A DNA stretch of 64,000 bases from Struthidea cinerea (GCA_013397865.1 VZTI01004088.1:4578704-4642703); one strand, 5' to 3'. Positions 37,211 to 50,227 are shown, counted from the stretch's first letter. Notes: generated by a model not told the origin, from the sequence alone. Translations and numbers: made by a program.

Positions 37211-38456
37211 ACAAGGAGAGAAGCACTGTTGGTATTTTAACATCAGTGCTTTTAAACCAAGAGCAGCCTCAGATTTACAAGGTTGGATAGGAGAAGGTAT
37301 GAGATAATGTTGCTAGTAATCTCTTTATACCTTGCTCTTGAGAAGGAGACTGAAGCTCGAATCTTCAAGGAAGTGGAGAACCCAAGTGCATTCAATTCTG
37401 GCAGTCTTAAGCTATTGCAGAGGTGTAATAACTTGCTAACCACAGAAGTGTGGATACCAACCCCTACCTGTGGCTTCCAGATTTCTTAACCCTGTCAATT
37501 TTAAATGTGCTTTTTAGCCTCAGATGGTGCTGGGAATTTGTGGCTGGGAGAGACAGTTGTTTCCTTGTGTGGAGAGGATGGCTGGATCCGTTCCAAAGCT
37601 AGAGACTTCAGTTTCTCTTTTTGATACCCCAGGCAAACTGTTTGTCACTAGTATTTTACATCCCTCAGTACTACCTAATACTGGAGTTCTGTGAATATTG
37701 GATTTATGGGGCATAACAATCTCCCCAGTGGGAGGAAATCCACATTAAAATATAAATCTGTCAAGTCAGGTCAAGTCACAGCTAACAAAATACCAATGCT
37801 GATATTCTGTGCTTAGTCCCTGCTTCTTTTCAGTCATACATAGGTTTCTGAAAATGGCACCACTTGGGCCAAATTTTTCCTACACTGAAATGGTTTAAAA
37901 GAAAAGTGTTGGTTAGGGGCAGAGGTGAAATTCGAGTTTCTTTGAGAAAAGTGGGGAGAGAAATATCTTTCTGTGTATTCACACAAAGTCCTTGTGACTC
38001 TTTTCTTTATGAATAGCCTTCTAAGCAAGGGTAGTGGTGGAAAGCTACAGAAAAAAAACTGTAACTGGTGAGGTGCACTTCTGCAGGTGAAAAAGTCAGT
38101 TTTCAGTTGACTGAATTATGACCCTTTAGAAATTGCATGCTTTGGACAGTTTGTGTAGGGCTTTTTGCTAAGCTTGTAAAACGCGCACTCAAGGAGAGAC
38201 ATGCTCTGTGCTTGTGTGTATGTTGAGGGAGGGAGAGAGGGCAGAATAAGTTTGCTGTGAAATGAATGAGTTTCTGACCTGAAAAAGTGGTTAGGGAAAG
38301 TGGCTTACTGAGCTGAGTCCTGGGCTTATTCTCTGCAAAGCAAGTAAGCAAAGTGATCAGGCCAAGACTGATTGATATGAAGTAGGATTTACAGAGCGAA
38401 ACACCACTCCAATGAATCCAACAGACTGCCTTCATTTTGTTACCTGCATCCATCTT
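37211..38456. other. Non-coding segment before the CR1
   Basis: No gene is recognised. A direct repeat of TCAAGTCAGG-type sequence lies at about 37763-37781 and contains AGGTCA-like nuclear-receptor half sites, but two copies are not enough for a call. A faint MIR-like order of words at 37325-37420 was judged too weak. The 124-codon antisense frame at 38103-38477 begins inside the CR1 and has no domain. Confidence 0.5.
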
Positions 38457-38977
38457 ACCCCACCGGGAATGCTGCATCCAGGTCTGGGGCTCTCAACACG
38501 AGGAAAATGTGGACCTGTTGGAATGAGTCCAGAGGAGAGCCACTGAGTTGATCAGAGGGCTGGAGCAGCTCTGCTGTGAAAACGGGCTGAGAGTTGGGGC
38601 TGTTCAGCCTGGAGAGGAAAAGGCTTTGTTGAGACCTTACAGCATCTTCCAGTACTTAAAGGGGGCTACAAGAGGGCTGGAGAGACACGTTTTGCAAGGG
38701 CATGTAGTGAAAATAGGACAAGGGGGAATGGCCTTAATGTAAAGGAGGGTAGGTTTAGATTCGATATTGGGAAGAAATTCTTTACTGTGAGGGTGGCGAG
38801 GCAGTTGGAACAGGTTGCCCATAGAGGTTGTGAACACATCCCTGGAAGTGTTCAAGGCCAGGCTGGATGGGGCTCTGAGTGACGTGGTCCAGTGGAAGGT
38901 TCCCTGGCCACAGCAGTGGGATTGGAACTAGATGATCTTTAAGATCCCTTCCAAACCATTCTATGATTCTATTCTGT
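38457..38977 (+). mobile_element. CR1 LINE, 5'-truncated, avian type
   Basis: About 520 bp match the 3' end of a chicken-repeat-1 non-LTR retrotransposon in sense orientation. The first three-quarters correspond to the C-terminal part of the ORF2 endonuclease/reverse-transcriptase polyprotein, downstream of the catalytic domains. Readable pieces include CIQVWG, VQRRAT, LIRGLEQL and FQYLKGA. The last part holds the 3' UTR words GGAACTAGATGATCTTTAAG and CCCTTCCAAACCATTC and ends in the ATTCTATG-ATTCT-ATTCTG terminal repeat (38958-38977). The copy is dead: it has an in-frame TGA at 38524-38526, an apparent 2-bp deletion near 38588-38592, further frame damage, and no catalytic domain. 5' truncation is usual for CR1. 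It is the only clear young element in the window. Confidence 0.95.
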
Positions 38978-40224
38978 AAATTTATCTGTCAGTGGGAGAT
39001 CATCATCATGTGACAATATTTTAATACACTGAAATCTTCTATTCTAAAAATTCCAGTAAAATGCTGACAGGAAGTTTGTAACTATGACAGAAATAATTAG
39101 GGAAATGTTACTGTTTAACACCTGAGAATTAAAAAAACCACCTCAGAAACTCACCCTACCAACTTAAAAAAATCCAACAAACATTATTCAGCCTTGTTAA
39201 ACAACCTTAAGTCTGCTCCTTGCATATAGACATGGCAATACATGTGGTCAGTTCTAAATAACCTTCCATATCCTGTGCAGTCATCTGCACTAAAGCAAGC
39301 AAAATATTTTAATGCATACCACACTCAAGATGCTAGTAAGTCTGATCAGATTCTAATCTGCATTAAGTTTATATAACAGATATTAAGCCTTTGGTTCACA
39401 TTGCCACATGTAATTATTTTGGTCAAGAAACCATTACAGTGCAAAATATTAAATGGAAACTAATGTTAATAACATTAAGTTTCGCATATTTTTTTCTTTT
39501 TTGAAGCAGATAACTTCTTTCTCTCTCACAAAAAAGCCTTTTGGCTTTTCATAAATGTGATTTTGACTCAGGAAGAATATTTCTAAAAACAATAGAAAGG
39601 TTGCAATGTGTTGTACTCAGGCTATCATCCTGTATAGTCTAATCTGACACCACAGTGACCAGGTTGTAATGAAAATCCTTCACAAGAAGGCCTAATTCAT
39701 AATTAATGCAAATTCATAGCAGGTTTTTTGTTCTTTCTTTAAAAGCACAGGACACTGATTATTTTAAATCTGTTTGGACTGTTCCCTTATTCCCAACTAT
39801 ATTTTCCCTAAAATAAAAGTGTTAACAAAGTTATCTCCCAAAGTGCTTGGTGAATAAAACCCTGGAGCACTTCTGCTTTGTACATCATCAGGGCCTGGTT
39901 AGTTTGACAGAGAACCTGCAATGAAGTTCATTTGCAGATAACAGTTTTTCCCAGTCTGTGCCCACCTTGATCCCCTCTCCTGTGTAACTTTCAGTTTATT
40001 GTAGAGACTATCTGTGAGCAATCACTAAGCCTGGACCCTCATTCCTGCCTTCACTGAAGGAAAGGTGCGATTGAATCTTGGATTTTGGCTGGGGCTGACA
40101 GTTTAAAATTAACTCGTCAGTCGGTCCCTATTTTCTAAGGGCAGAGAAGACACTGTATTTCTGGGAAATGGGCTGCATGTTCTGTCAGGCAGAACACAGC
40201 ATTTCAACAGCACAACTTTAGAAG
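38978..40224. other. Non-coding AT-rich segment after the CR1
   Basis: No gene is recognised. It contains the candidate homeodomain/POU element listed separately and otherwise AT-rich DNA with short A-rich tracts at about 39129 and 39168. Confidence 0.5.
39395..39715. promoter_or_regulatory. Candidate homeodomain/POU-site cluster
   Basis: TAATTA (39700-39705) abuts the perfect octamer ATGCAAAT (39706-39713). Upstream, 39411-39475 has ATGTAATTATTTTGG and ACTAATGTTAATAACATTAAG, all homeodomain-type words in non-repetitive sequence. The composite TAATTA plus octamer is the most specific part. AT-rich background makes chance occurrence of single words likely, so confidence is low without conservation data. 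Confidence 0.3.
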
Positions 40225-40355
40225 TGCATACAAGTATTATCTCAGTTTCCAGCAAAAGAAAATGAGACTGAACAAAGCATATTAGTCTAAAATAAATTCC
40301 CAGTCTCTCCAGTGTTCGGGCCTTAAACCAGAGAATTACCCTTTCTGGAAGTGGA
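40225..40355 (+). mobile_element. MIR SINE relic, diverged
   Basis: GTATTATCTCAGTTTCCAGC, then AAAAGAAAATGAGACTGAAC, then after a gap CCCAGTCTCTCCAGTGTTCG and a block ending near CAGAGAATTACCC, follow the MIR order of TATTATCCCCATTTTACAG, GATGAGGAAACTGAGGC and the distal CCAGTCCAGTGCTCTTTCCAC region. The middle is poorly preserved. An L2/L3-derived fragment is possible instead. Confidence 0.5.
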
Positions 40356-40838
40356 CACTATAAAGTGAAGTTATGTTTCAGAATGCCTTTCGGAGCCTGC
40401 TGTTTTGGATATGTTGCTGTTGCTTCAGGGCAGTCATGGACAAAGGTATCCCACTTGTTCCCAAAACTGCAGACACAGAATGTGTAGCCACAATTATTTG
40501 CGGGCTGAAATCACTAGCATGAAGATGGAAAGCAGGTTGAGAGTCTGTTCTAAATTCACAAATGATGTCTCTTAAACAGGTCTCCTTAACAAAATATAAA
40601 ATTTCATGATAGCACAAAGAAGTAAAATGGATATAAACTCCAAGCAAGGATTTTTGTTTTATTCTATGTTTCAAACACTTGTTTGAGGTTTGAATGTGAA
40701 TATTTTTAGATCACCAGTATCTCAACTGGCATCTAGCTTTCTCTGCTGAGCTATAAGGTCAAAGCTCTGCTTTTGGGTTATCTGCAGAGGGGATCTTGAC
40801 TGCATATTGTGCCCTTGATCCCTGCATAAATCAGCCAT

Positions 40839-40846
40839 TGACGTCA
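40839..40846. promoter_or_regulatory. Perfect CRE palindrome TGACGTCA
   Basis: A full cAMP-response-element palindrome lies inside CAGCCATTGACGTCAGTCTG. The context resembles the CCATTGACTTCAATGG word of the old palindromic repeat, with one base change creating the CRE. The site itself is certain. CREB/ATF binding is not shown. Confidence 0.4.
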
Positions 40847-42888
40847 GTCTGAGTTTCATGTGCAGATTAGAGCTGCGTAAGCTCTTCACAACAAAATCTG
40901 AAGTTATGCAAAAGGTTCTAGTAGTTTGCAGTTTGAAAGCAGAAATAAATCCAGAAGAGGTTTATGTAGAATTTGACTCACTAGCCAACTTTTGAGTCAA
41001 AATTCAAAACTTTTTCTCTAGACTAAAAGGATTATTATTATTTTTTTAATGCTTAATGCCATGGTTTTGTCCCCCAGTTTTATATGCTCTCATGGAAGGC
41101 ACATGGATTAAACAAAACAATCAGTGAGAAGCAATGCCTATACTTTTGAACATCACCAACAAATCCACAAGTTTTGAATGAAAAGTTTGAACCCCAGAAA
41201 ACTGGAAGATTGCAAGATGGAGGAATGACATAAACCAAGTGATCAATTTGAGTTCTGGATTGCAAACATTCTCCACTCACAACACAACTGAGTGGAGTCA
41301 GATTTTTTTTTCTGTCCTGGTCAGGCACTATTCAGAGCAGAACCTGAGGAGTATAAAGTGTATATATTATAAGTTGCCAGCTGGTCTAAGAACTGAAACC
41401 AGTAGGACTTGCAGTACTGAACAAAATTCATAAACCTGAAGGCACAGACCTTTTGCGGCAGATGAGAGAAGGAGATTCTCTCCTAAATATTTGTGAAGAA
41501 GGCATGCCCTTTGTACAACATTTTTTGTGACTCTTGAGCAGTGTAAATTTTACCTAAAGGGACCGATTCCCAATGTCACTGGGTGAGTTCTTTAAACAGG
41601 AAAATCAGAACTACACACTGAGGACTTCTATCAGAAGAGTTGCTCTTTCTCAAATAATGTCATTTAATTAAAAATTGTAAAGATATATTTACCTTCTCAG
41701 ACAGAAATTGATGCCTTTAGAACAGTTCTAGTCTATTAGTAAATAATGTACATTTAAAAAGATTTATAACTATGTATTTAACCAAAGCAGTCATTCTGGT
41801 CTCTTAGATAATTAATATGCATTGGAGAACTTTCCATTAAAGACTTCTTCCTCTCTTCTTTTTACTTTAAAAAGGGAAAAAGTTAAACACAAACAATATA
41901 ATATTAAAAAAAAAAATCAACCCACTGAATAATGATAGGCTTGGGACATAACCCATAAAAAAACAGGACACCAAAACTTCATTAAAACTTAAGGCTGGAG
42001 AACTTGTTCTGTGAAGACGATTTTCTTTTTTCTTCTTCTCTTTGGCAGCTAGAATTAAAGGACAAAGTGTCAGCTTAATTTTAAATTTCCTGGCTTTGGT
42101 CCATTTGTGTTACAACCTTAATCAGGAAGAAATAGTTCTGCTAAGGGTCATATTATTTTTGGCCCATGGAGGAATGTTCAAGGTGAACCAAAGGGCAAAG
42201 CTTTAGGCAGGATGTTACCAGAAATGAGATAGGGACCACATCTGTCCCCACGGAAACATTATTGGCATAGGGGTGCTGCCACTGCCACTGCCAGGGCTGT
42301 TCTAGGAGCTGCTTGGACTCCTCTGGAGCAACTTGTCTTTCTGTTTACCACTAGCCAACTCCTCTCATTTTAGCCCAAAACCTCTCCCTTGCTTTGATTA
42401 GTTGTGAGTCACCATTTTCTGAGGCTGTGAGCATCTGAAGGTAAGACTTTTTGCTCTTAGAGAACCAAAGGAGCTCTGATCCTAAATGGCGCTTTCCAGT
42501 TACTGCACAAATGAATGTTTAGTGACCGTGCTTCTTGATGGACGTGGGGTTTGAAAACTTGGCATGTTATTTGGAAGAGGTATTTCTCAAATGTTTCACC
42601 TGAAATAGAAATATTTTTGTTATATTAAAGAAGTGGTAAAACATTATAGAGTAAAAGGAGATTTGGTTTGAGTTATAAATACTAGCATACATACTTTTCT
42701 GACTTGGATCACATCTATCCAGTTTATTGAGCAAATTATGGAGAGATTTACAACAACATAAATTCGATTGCAACCAAGTTGAGGTTTATAACATCTGTAA
42801 GATTCTTAAGTGATTTAGCGTTTGATAAAAAACTCCAGTTAAGAGCAAACAATTCACGAATGTCTTCCTATCACAGTGCAGGTTTGAA

Positions 42889-42945
42889 CGCCCTTTGAAA
42901 TCAATGCACAGGATCCCATTGATTTCAGCAGATTTTGCATCATGC
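42889..42945. repeat. Palindromic relic of an old sauropsid repeat
   Basis: TGAAATCAATG (42896-42906) and CATTGATTTCA (42917-42927) are perfect 11-bp inverted arms around GCACAGGATCC-type spacer sequence. They are followed by GCAGATTTTGCATCATGC. The word pair matches the TTGAAGTCAATGG / CCATTGACTTCAA palindrome that, from memory, recurs in bird and other sauropsid interspersed repeats. The family cannot be named from here. Confidence 0.45.
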
Positions 42946-43370
42946 TCTAGTTAAATCATAAGATGCAATCAGAATTTAATCAGTATGCTAAAAAAGAGAT
43001 GCCTTTTTTATTTCCCTGGGCACAGAACAATAATATAATTTTACTCTGTTATGCTACTGAGAGAGTGATACACATGCTGAAAGAGGAATTCTGATCTCTT
43101 AAAGTAGCATTAAGCCAGGGTGTCTTTTGCATTTTCATACTGATATGTGAGGAAGCACTTTCTGCTTCATGTGAAATGTGAGCATGATGGCACTGAAATT
43201 TAGAATGAATATAATTCCTGCTGTACCAAGGCCCTTATGAAAACAAGACTGTTTATCTTGTGAGGCTGTCCTGGCAAACCACGGCTTAAAAATGAGAAAT
43301 AAATGCTCTTCAATTTTACAAGAGTGTTGTGCCTCTCAGCTTTGCATTTTTTCTAAACCCCAGGATAGTG

Positions 43371-43388
43371 TAACAGTAACAGTAACAG
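43371..43388. repeat. (TAACAG)3 hexanucleotide repeat
   Basis: Three perfect TAACAG units lie within otherwise unique sequence. Simple slippage is the likely origin. Confidence 0.9.
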
Positions 43389-44997
43389 GGAGGCAAGCTT
43401 CCATAGCTTTCATATCAGAGAAGAAATGCACACAGCTCTGTAATAAAGGGCAAGGACGTTCATTTGACTTGTTGGTTTACTTTATTATAGGGATGCCATT
43501 CCTGTTTCTATAATTAAACTTGTTTCAGCGCCTCCATTATAAACTCTTTTTTTTTCTTGCTGAAGCAAATGCTGGCATGCTCCATCTGTTTCAGTGTCCT
43601 GGAGTGCCTTGTTTTTATGTAGTTTCTTTTTTTTTTCTTGGGGGACGGTTGATTGTTGTTGTTTTTTTTTTCCCTCCTTCATTTTGGAAAGGTTTAGTCT
43701 TAATTCTAAGAGTGAAACTTGTATAAATTTCATGCCAATTTCATATCTGTATCTCTGGAGGTGTCATCCCACATCATTCTTCTCATTCTTGTAACAGAAA
43801 ATGTGCATTTTTAATGGGTCCTGGACTTAGAATTAGAAAACTAATCTTATATTTTCAGTTTTGCCATTGTCTTGCTATATTTCTGCACCGATGAGCTCAG
43901 CAGGTGTTTCTTCAGCAAATCTGTGTCTTGATGCTATGACTCATGAGCTCTGGTGGTACTTTTTGAGGGGACTGAAGTCACCGATATCATAGAGGAGGAA
44001 GCTGAAGGATCAGTGTGCCTGTTGAAAGTACCATAGTTCCCAGTCTGTGAGTGTCCTTAAAACAGAGGCAATACCCAAAGAACAGACATTTTGCATGGTA
44101 AGGGTGGTAGGCAGGTGGGAAAAATAACCTCTTTGATACTTGCTATAAATCACCAGAGCTTATCAGGCAGTGTCCTCAGTATGCCAGCCTGTAAAATACG
44201 GTTTTGTATGTTTCTTTTTGTCTGTCTTCCCTGCTTAGGTATCTTTTCAGTTTAAGGTAGGAACTGCAAGTATGTGCACATGTGTGTGAATGAATAGGGA
44301 GGGGTTATCTTTAGCTTCCTTGTATTTCTTACCAAGGTAAAACACAACTGTCAAGCTTGGAGAGACTCACTTGTCCTACGAGTGGTTTACCTGATCCACA
44401 AATGTTTAGCTTGGAAGTCTGGCCCTAAAGCTTTTCAGGTTTGTAAATCCAATTCTTAACTGCATAAGCACTTTTGAGGTACTTGCTCCACGCCTGAAAA
44501 TTAGTCCTTAGACCACACCAATATATTTTCTTGGTGTCAGTCCCCTTTTCAGGGTTGATCCCCTCATGTACAGGTGCAGACAGGCACTCCATGTGCATTG
44601 GGAAGGATTGATACACCAACGGTGAGAATTCAGGCATGTACACCCACCTGAGGGCCACATCCAGGAGTCACTTTGTGATGTTACACTACTGTGTCCAGTA
44701 TTTGCATTTAACGCTTTTAAAATGAGAGATGAGCAAGGAATGAGAAATGCAGAGGCTAATGTTTCAGCTGCGTGGTTCCCACAATCTTACCTATTCAAAC
44801 ACGTTTAAAAAAAGTTTCCTACCCAGACATATCCTAATGTGCCATTTTATTATAAAACCAGAATCCTTTTGAGAATTTTTTTCTTGCATTCAATGGCTTG
44901 GAACAATGACAATATAAAGAGTTCCTGTTTAGATAATACTTTGTGGCAAACTAGAATAGATATTTCAGCCAGAAAAGTGATTGCAACTTCTGCTGCA

Positions 44998-45044
44998 TAA
45001 AAAAAAAAAACAAAAACCCACCAACAAAAAACAAACAAGAAAAT
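44998..45044. repeat. A-rich low-complexity tract
   Basis: A run of A is followed by A-rich units broken by C (CAAAAACCCACCAAC, AAACAAAC). It could be the remains of a retrotransposon tail, but no element is recognisable upstream. Confidence 0.8.
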
Positions 45045-46000
45045 GAACCTTTCATATACCAGTTGTCATGTTTCAAAGATTTTTTGTGTTGCTGTGTTTA
45101 GATGCAATTAAGACTCCAGATTATCTTACTTGTACTGAGTAAACACAGTTCCACTGCCAGTCTAGGTTAGTTTTCTCTCTAGCTTGTTTCTCACTATTTC
45201 ATTGGATGACTTTTTTATAGATTTCTCTCTTCAATAAAAGTCCTTGCTTTCACTAATATAACATTAATTTGTGATTGATCTGTTCTGAGGTGGAGAAATA
45301 AGGTCAAAATATATATTGGCATCCTGATGGCTTGAGGTGGTCACTGCCAGCTCCTGATCAGCAGCCAACTTTTCAATTAAGAGGTGAGAGCGAGTGATCT
45401 GTGCTGGTTTTCCTATTTATCTCATCTCTGAGGAGCGACACATTTCGCCTTTCTGAAAACAGCTCCAAAGACTCTGCAGTTCAAGTTAATTTTGATCAGT
45501 GGCTGATCTCCACCTCACATCTGAAAAGTTCACTGGGGTTCTCAGCACCATCCAAGTGCTTGGAGGTAAATGTATGAAACACAGAAAATTATCAGAGGAG
45601 TAATGATGATAATATCAGAAGAAGATAGACTGGTGAAGAAGCTAAGATATTATAATCCAAAAAATTGTTATGGGTAATTTTCTTCTCATAACCTGAGGAC
45701 ACAAACTTTATTACTCTTTAAACTCCAATATTGCACCAATTAAATTCCAGCTTAAGAACTAAGTTTTCCAGTCCACTTTTCATTTCAAAATGTGTCTCCT
45801 ATTTTTGTTCTCAGAAGTCCCATAAGAACAACTTTTTATTCTTCCTTTTTTTCATCTTCATATTTTCTATAATTAAAAAGCATGAAGGAATATTATGTTA
45901 CAGAAATTTTGCCAATGTGCTTGTGGTTTTGCAAAAGCATATACTTAAAATCATACTATTTTCTCACACAAGAAGTAATATATTTTGAAAAAGAAAGGAA

Positions 46001-49000
46001 AGAAACTTCAAGCCCTTTTCTTTTTCTCTTGCTGCATTTAACTTTTCTACCTCACAGCTCAGATTGCTTTTTTTAATCAAAGCAGTAATGGAAGAACAGT
46101 CCTTACACTCAAATGCAATCACATTTAATCATATTTAATATCCTTATTTCTCAGCTGATCAGACTTTAAAAATTTGATTGCTTTAGTTTGATTTAAAACT
46201 TAAGGTAGGTCAAGCCCAATAAAAAAGGTGTATTTTTGTTGTTAGTGTGTTCCAGTTGTGTGGTTCCTTAACGTGCTTGAGCTTTTGGCTGTTGTATTTC
46301 TGGAAAAAAGATTTCTGAGCACCTTCTCAGTTGAAACGAGCAGAGAATAAAATGATACAATTTAAACCAAATATGATACATTTTTTTGTAAGAAAAAGTA
46401 AATTGATTTGATGATACATTGATCTTTGTCCTACAAAAGAAAGACTTCAGTCTGAATATATTTAGTTATCCTCTTCTGTTTTCCTCGAACTTGTTTCACA
46501 AATAGGTTCAGTGGAATGGGTTTCTGAGTTGTTTTACTCCATAATAAATCCAAAACAATTCCAGTTGGCATTGAAATCTCTCATCTCTGTCTGCAGTCTT
46601 CATTTTCAGTCTGTAAACAAAGGAATGTAGCTGAGGTCATGACTCCTATCAGTTTTTTTGTCTACAATAAAGTCCATTGCCTTTGTTGCAATTGCCCCAT
46701 AAGTTCCAGAACATAACCTAACACACAAAATGCTTGCTTGCTACTTGCATTAATGTGAAGGTAAACCGTGTACTGAACATGTCAGACTTTCTTTTCATGA
46801 ACTGTACCTGGTTTCCTCTAATCTCAAACTGGATTCTGCACTTCATATGGGAGCACACTAGCTGAAAGTTCCTGTTATGACCACCAATCATGATGCTGAA
46901 ACATGCCCAAAGGCTATATGTTTTAAGAGCAAAACTTTAGGGACCCATTTGTCCTGTAAACAAACACTCCCTTGAATTCTTCTGAGTGCTTATGGTACGT
47001 CAGTTGTACTTCCATGAGAATGAATAGAACAATTATGCTTTCATATAGACTGAGACTGCAGAATATGGTAAAATTTGATCCTCCCAGTCCAGCAGCATAC
47101 ATAAAATTTGCTAAGCCACAGAAGTGAACGAAACTAATGAAATGTTCCATTCCTTGTTAATTTGATGCATGTGTTCTGGGTGGGTGAGAAGGAACAGAGC
47201 AGGAAAGGGCAGGCTCGTGCCAAAGTTCAGGGTCAAGTCACTACAGAGTTTTAGCACAATCTTGGAGATTGATCTTGGGATCCTGGAGCTGTTAGACCAT
47301 GATGATTTGACAGGCATATGTAAACTATAGGAAAGTTCCTTCTGAGATAAATCTTAACAGCAATGAGAGGTAATCAGAAAGTATGCATGTTGTCTGTGTT
47401 GACGTAGTAGATCAGTGTTATACAGAAAGACTATAATTTCATTAATTTATCATCAAGGTGAATTTATAAAAGGATGGACACTGCTTGCAAGTCTGGCATC
47501 CCTCAGACTAAAGCTTTGTAGCCTCAAGGTCACATTAACATCGTTTTACTGTTACGTTTTCCAGTGCAGACGTGTTATCTGAAGAGCAGATATTACCTTC
47601 TGTGAAATACTTTATATGTGCTAAATAAAAAAAGAAAAACCAACCAAAAAGAGAGACTGCAGCCCCCACTTGGCAAGGAATACCACCCATGTAACCTATT
47701 CCTGGTTGCTGCTGGTGCATCTGTACCTAGCTCTGCCACAGGACCTGTGAGACAAAGTGGAAATTGTAAAGTGCCCGACAGGGGAATGTGTCTGGGAGCT
47801 TGCAATGTGGCTTTTCTGTGCTGACTTTCATTATGTCCCCTCTGTTCACAGCTTGTCCATTTGTGGGGCATTACAAGCAATGTAATTTTTTAAAAACATA
47901 CTTGTACACAATGTTCCGGCTGGAAGAGTACTCTGCCTTACATTGTTCAGCCTGATGTTTCACTCTGTGTTTTTTGTTCATTTTAATAGCCAAAAAAAAT
48001 TGTGTGAGACTGCTGCATAGATACAAGATACTTCTCAAGAGGTAGATGAGTTCTGAAGGTAATGTGAAATGATTCTATCATAGCTTGCAATGTACTCCAG
48101 GAGGGGAGGCATTGCGTTGATATAAGATGATGATTTAAGTTTTGGCAGACATTGAGTAACAGTTACCATGCATTTTGCCTCCAAATTCTCCTAATTCAAC
48201 TTAATAGGCAAATCATGTTTTCTCTCTGCTTTCCTGATCATCCTCCATTAACCTGCAGTCTTTGATAAATATGCATTGCCTCATAATGTTGCATAAACAT
48301 TTTTTAGAAGGCAAATAGAGAGTAAACAAAACCCAAGTTAAAATGATATTAAAGACTTTGATGGCTTATTAATCATTTATACAAAGCTTATTAATCAAAT
48401 GGATACTTTAAGACAAAATGCTTTCTTCCAAAATCAGAGAACAGAGGCAATGCTAGCCTTTTCTCTATTATGAGGTGAAGGCTGGCAGGAGGCAGTTCTC
48501 CATCATCTGTAACTCGCTTTTAAAAGTTCAGGCTCCAGGAACATCTCCATACTAATTCACTGTCCCTGTCCACATGTGAATCTGATTCAAGGGCTTTGTG
48601 TGCTCCTGGTGAAAAAGCCACCATATACAAAAACCTGCCCATCTCCTCCATCCCAGTTTTCTTCCTATTTCCTTGGTCCTTCATTTACTGCTAAATTTTT
48701 CTATCTCTCTGTCAAATCTCTGGTGAATAAATGAAGTGTTGCTTTTGCTTTGTGTGCCCAAGAACTAATTGATTTGAAAAACACAAAGAACCTTCCCTCC
48801 CCAAATCAGCTTTCTTCTGCTAGAGGTTTCAGCATCCTGAGTGACAGCACAGCATTACAAATCACTGTTTCAGTACTCATGACAGTTGAGTGTTGGGTTG
48901 GAGCATGGAAATGGACACTGGAGGCTGTGGAGAAACCTCTGACAGCAGGACTACTCATGATGGAAAAGAAGACTTCTATCCCAGCTGAATGGAATTCTTT

Positions 49001-50227
49001 GGAGAAAGCGGGAAGTTGGCAGCCAGGAGTGTAAGGGCAATAAAACTGGTAGACCTTCTGAAAAGGTAAATTGGCTGCCATTTATAAAATTATACTTGAC
49101 GGGCTGGTTAAATTGAACTTCCACAGAGAGAAGCTGTGGTTCAGTATCACTGTGCAGCTGGGCCATAGTGGCAGAGGAGTTGGGTCCCTAAAGATACGGA
49201 ATCACAGTGTAACTCTCAGCTCCTATATCACAGCTGTAGTAAGTAGTTGCTCTTACTCAAGTAATTATAGAATACATTAATTAATACATTCTGATTAATG
49301 TATTCTTAAAGTTACGTGGGAAATTCTGGGTAATTTGAAATCAATAGTAAACTTACGTTGACTTTGTAAGGGCCAAGATTTTACCTGTAATTTAAACAAG
49401 GGAGATCATATTTTGGCATGTGTTAAACTTGTCATGTTGAAACATAATGTCTTCCTAAGTGTTTAACTTGCCTGGATGAACATGAGTTAAGGATACACAG
49501 CCTGGTCCACATTTAAACATGTTAGCTGGACCACGCTAAAATTCACTCTTTAATTCCTAGTCTAGACAAAGTCACACTCTACAGGAGAAGGAAGAAACTG
49601 TCTACAATCTGGGTGATTTATGGGCTGAAAGCAGATGTGAGATATAAAAGAGTTTGTAAGCCTCCATTACTACCTGGAGGTAAAGTTTGGCTGTCAGAGG
49701 CAAGAGAAAAGGGATAAATTTCAAAGAAGGCTGAAACTGCAGCCAAAATGCATTAAATGATTACACGGCCAGGACTTACTTTGATCATACCTCAAAAGTA
49801 AAACAAACACAAGCATGAAGAAGAAAGGTTCTTTTCCCCCCAAAATAGCTCAAAAGGATGAATTCATTAAAGAAAAGCAAGCACTCTAGGGCAACGGTAC
49901 CAAATATGATGTGGTGTTTTAAATCCCTCAGACCTACAGTAAGGGTGAATGTGACTTCACTCAGGGCACTGGCCTAACCCTGCAGTTTCCCTTGATCCCC
50001 AGGGAGAGATGGGGGTGACTGTGAACCTTTGCATACCTGTGAGTTCCTGGGAAGGGAGCACAGCCTCGATAGTGCACTCTGCAGGTTGGCATTCATGTAA
50101 CCTGACACAGAAGTCATCAAACAGCTGGAAATCAGTGCCAATGGAAAAAAACCAAGGTACCAAGAAAGAAAATGAAATAACACCAGCTTACATGGGCAAA
50201 CATCTGTGAGTCACAATGTTGCAGAAT
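46001..50227. other. Non-coding AT-rich segment
   Basis: No gene is recognised. A short A-rich tract with AACCAACC interruptions lies at about 47624-47650. The 94-codon frame at 48750-49034 is opposed by a 91-codon antisense frame over nearly the same bases and has no domain. An AT-rich hairpin at 49269-49306 is listed separately. Confidence 0.55.
49269..49306. repeat. 13-bp perfect inverted repeat
   Basis: AGAATACATTAAT (49269-49281) and ATTAATGTATTCT (49294-49306) are exact reverse complements separated by 12 nt. In AT-rich DNA such arms can arise by chance or mark a small cruciform. No terminator-like context is implied in a eukaryotic genome. Confidence 0.8.

Larger units (their letters stand above)
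40860..46000. other. Non-coding AT-rich segment
   Basis: No gene is recognised. It holds T-rich tracts around 43549-43670, a (TAACAG)3 at 43371-43388, an A-rich tract at 44998-45044 and a palindromic relic at 42889. Weak MIR-like wording near 43985-44035 was not called. Small overlapping frames near 43485-43794 derive from the homopolymer-rich tract. Confidence 0.55.

Noticed and set aside
38103..38477. 124-codon minus-strand frame
   Set aside because: Its start lies antisense within the CR1 fragment and it has no recognisable protein content.
42191..42204. GGGCAAAGCTTTA shared with the 15-bp tandem repeat near 3755
   Set aside because: A single short match with no flanking similarity. Coincidence is likely.
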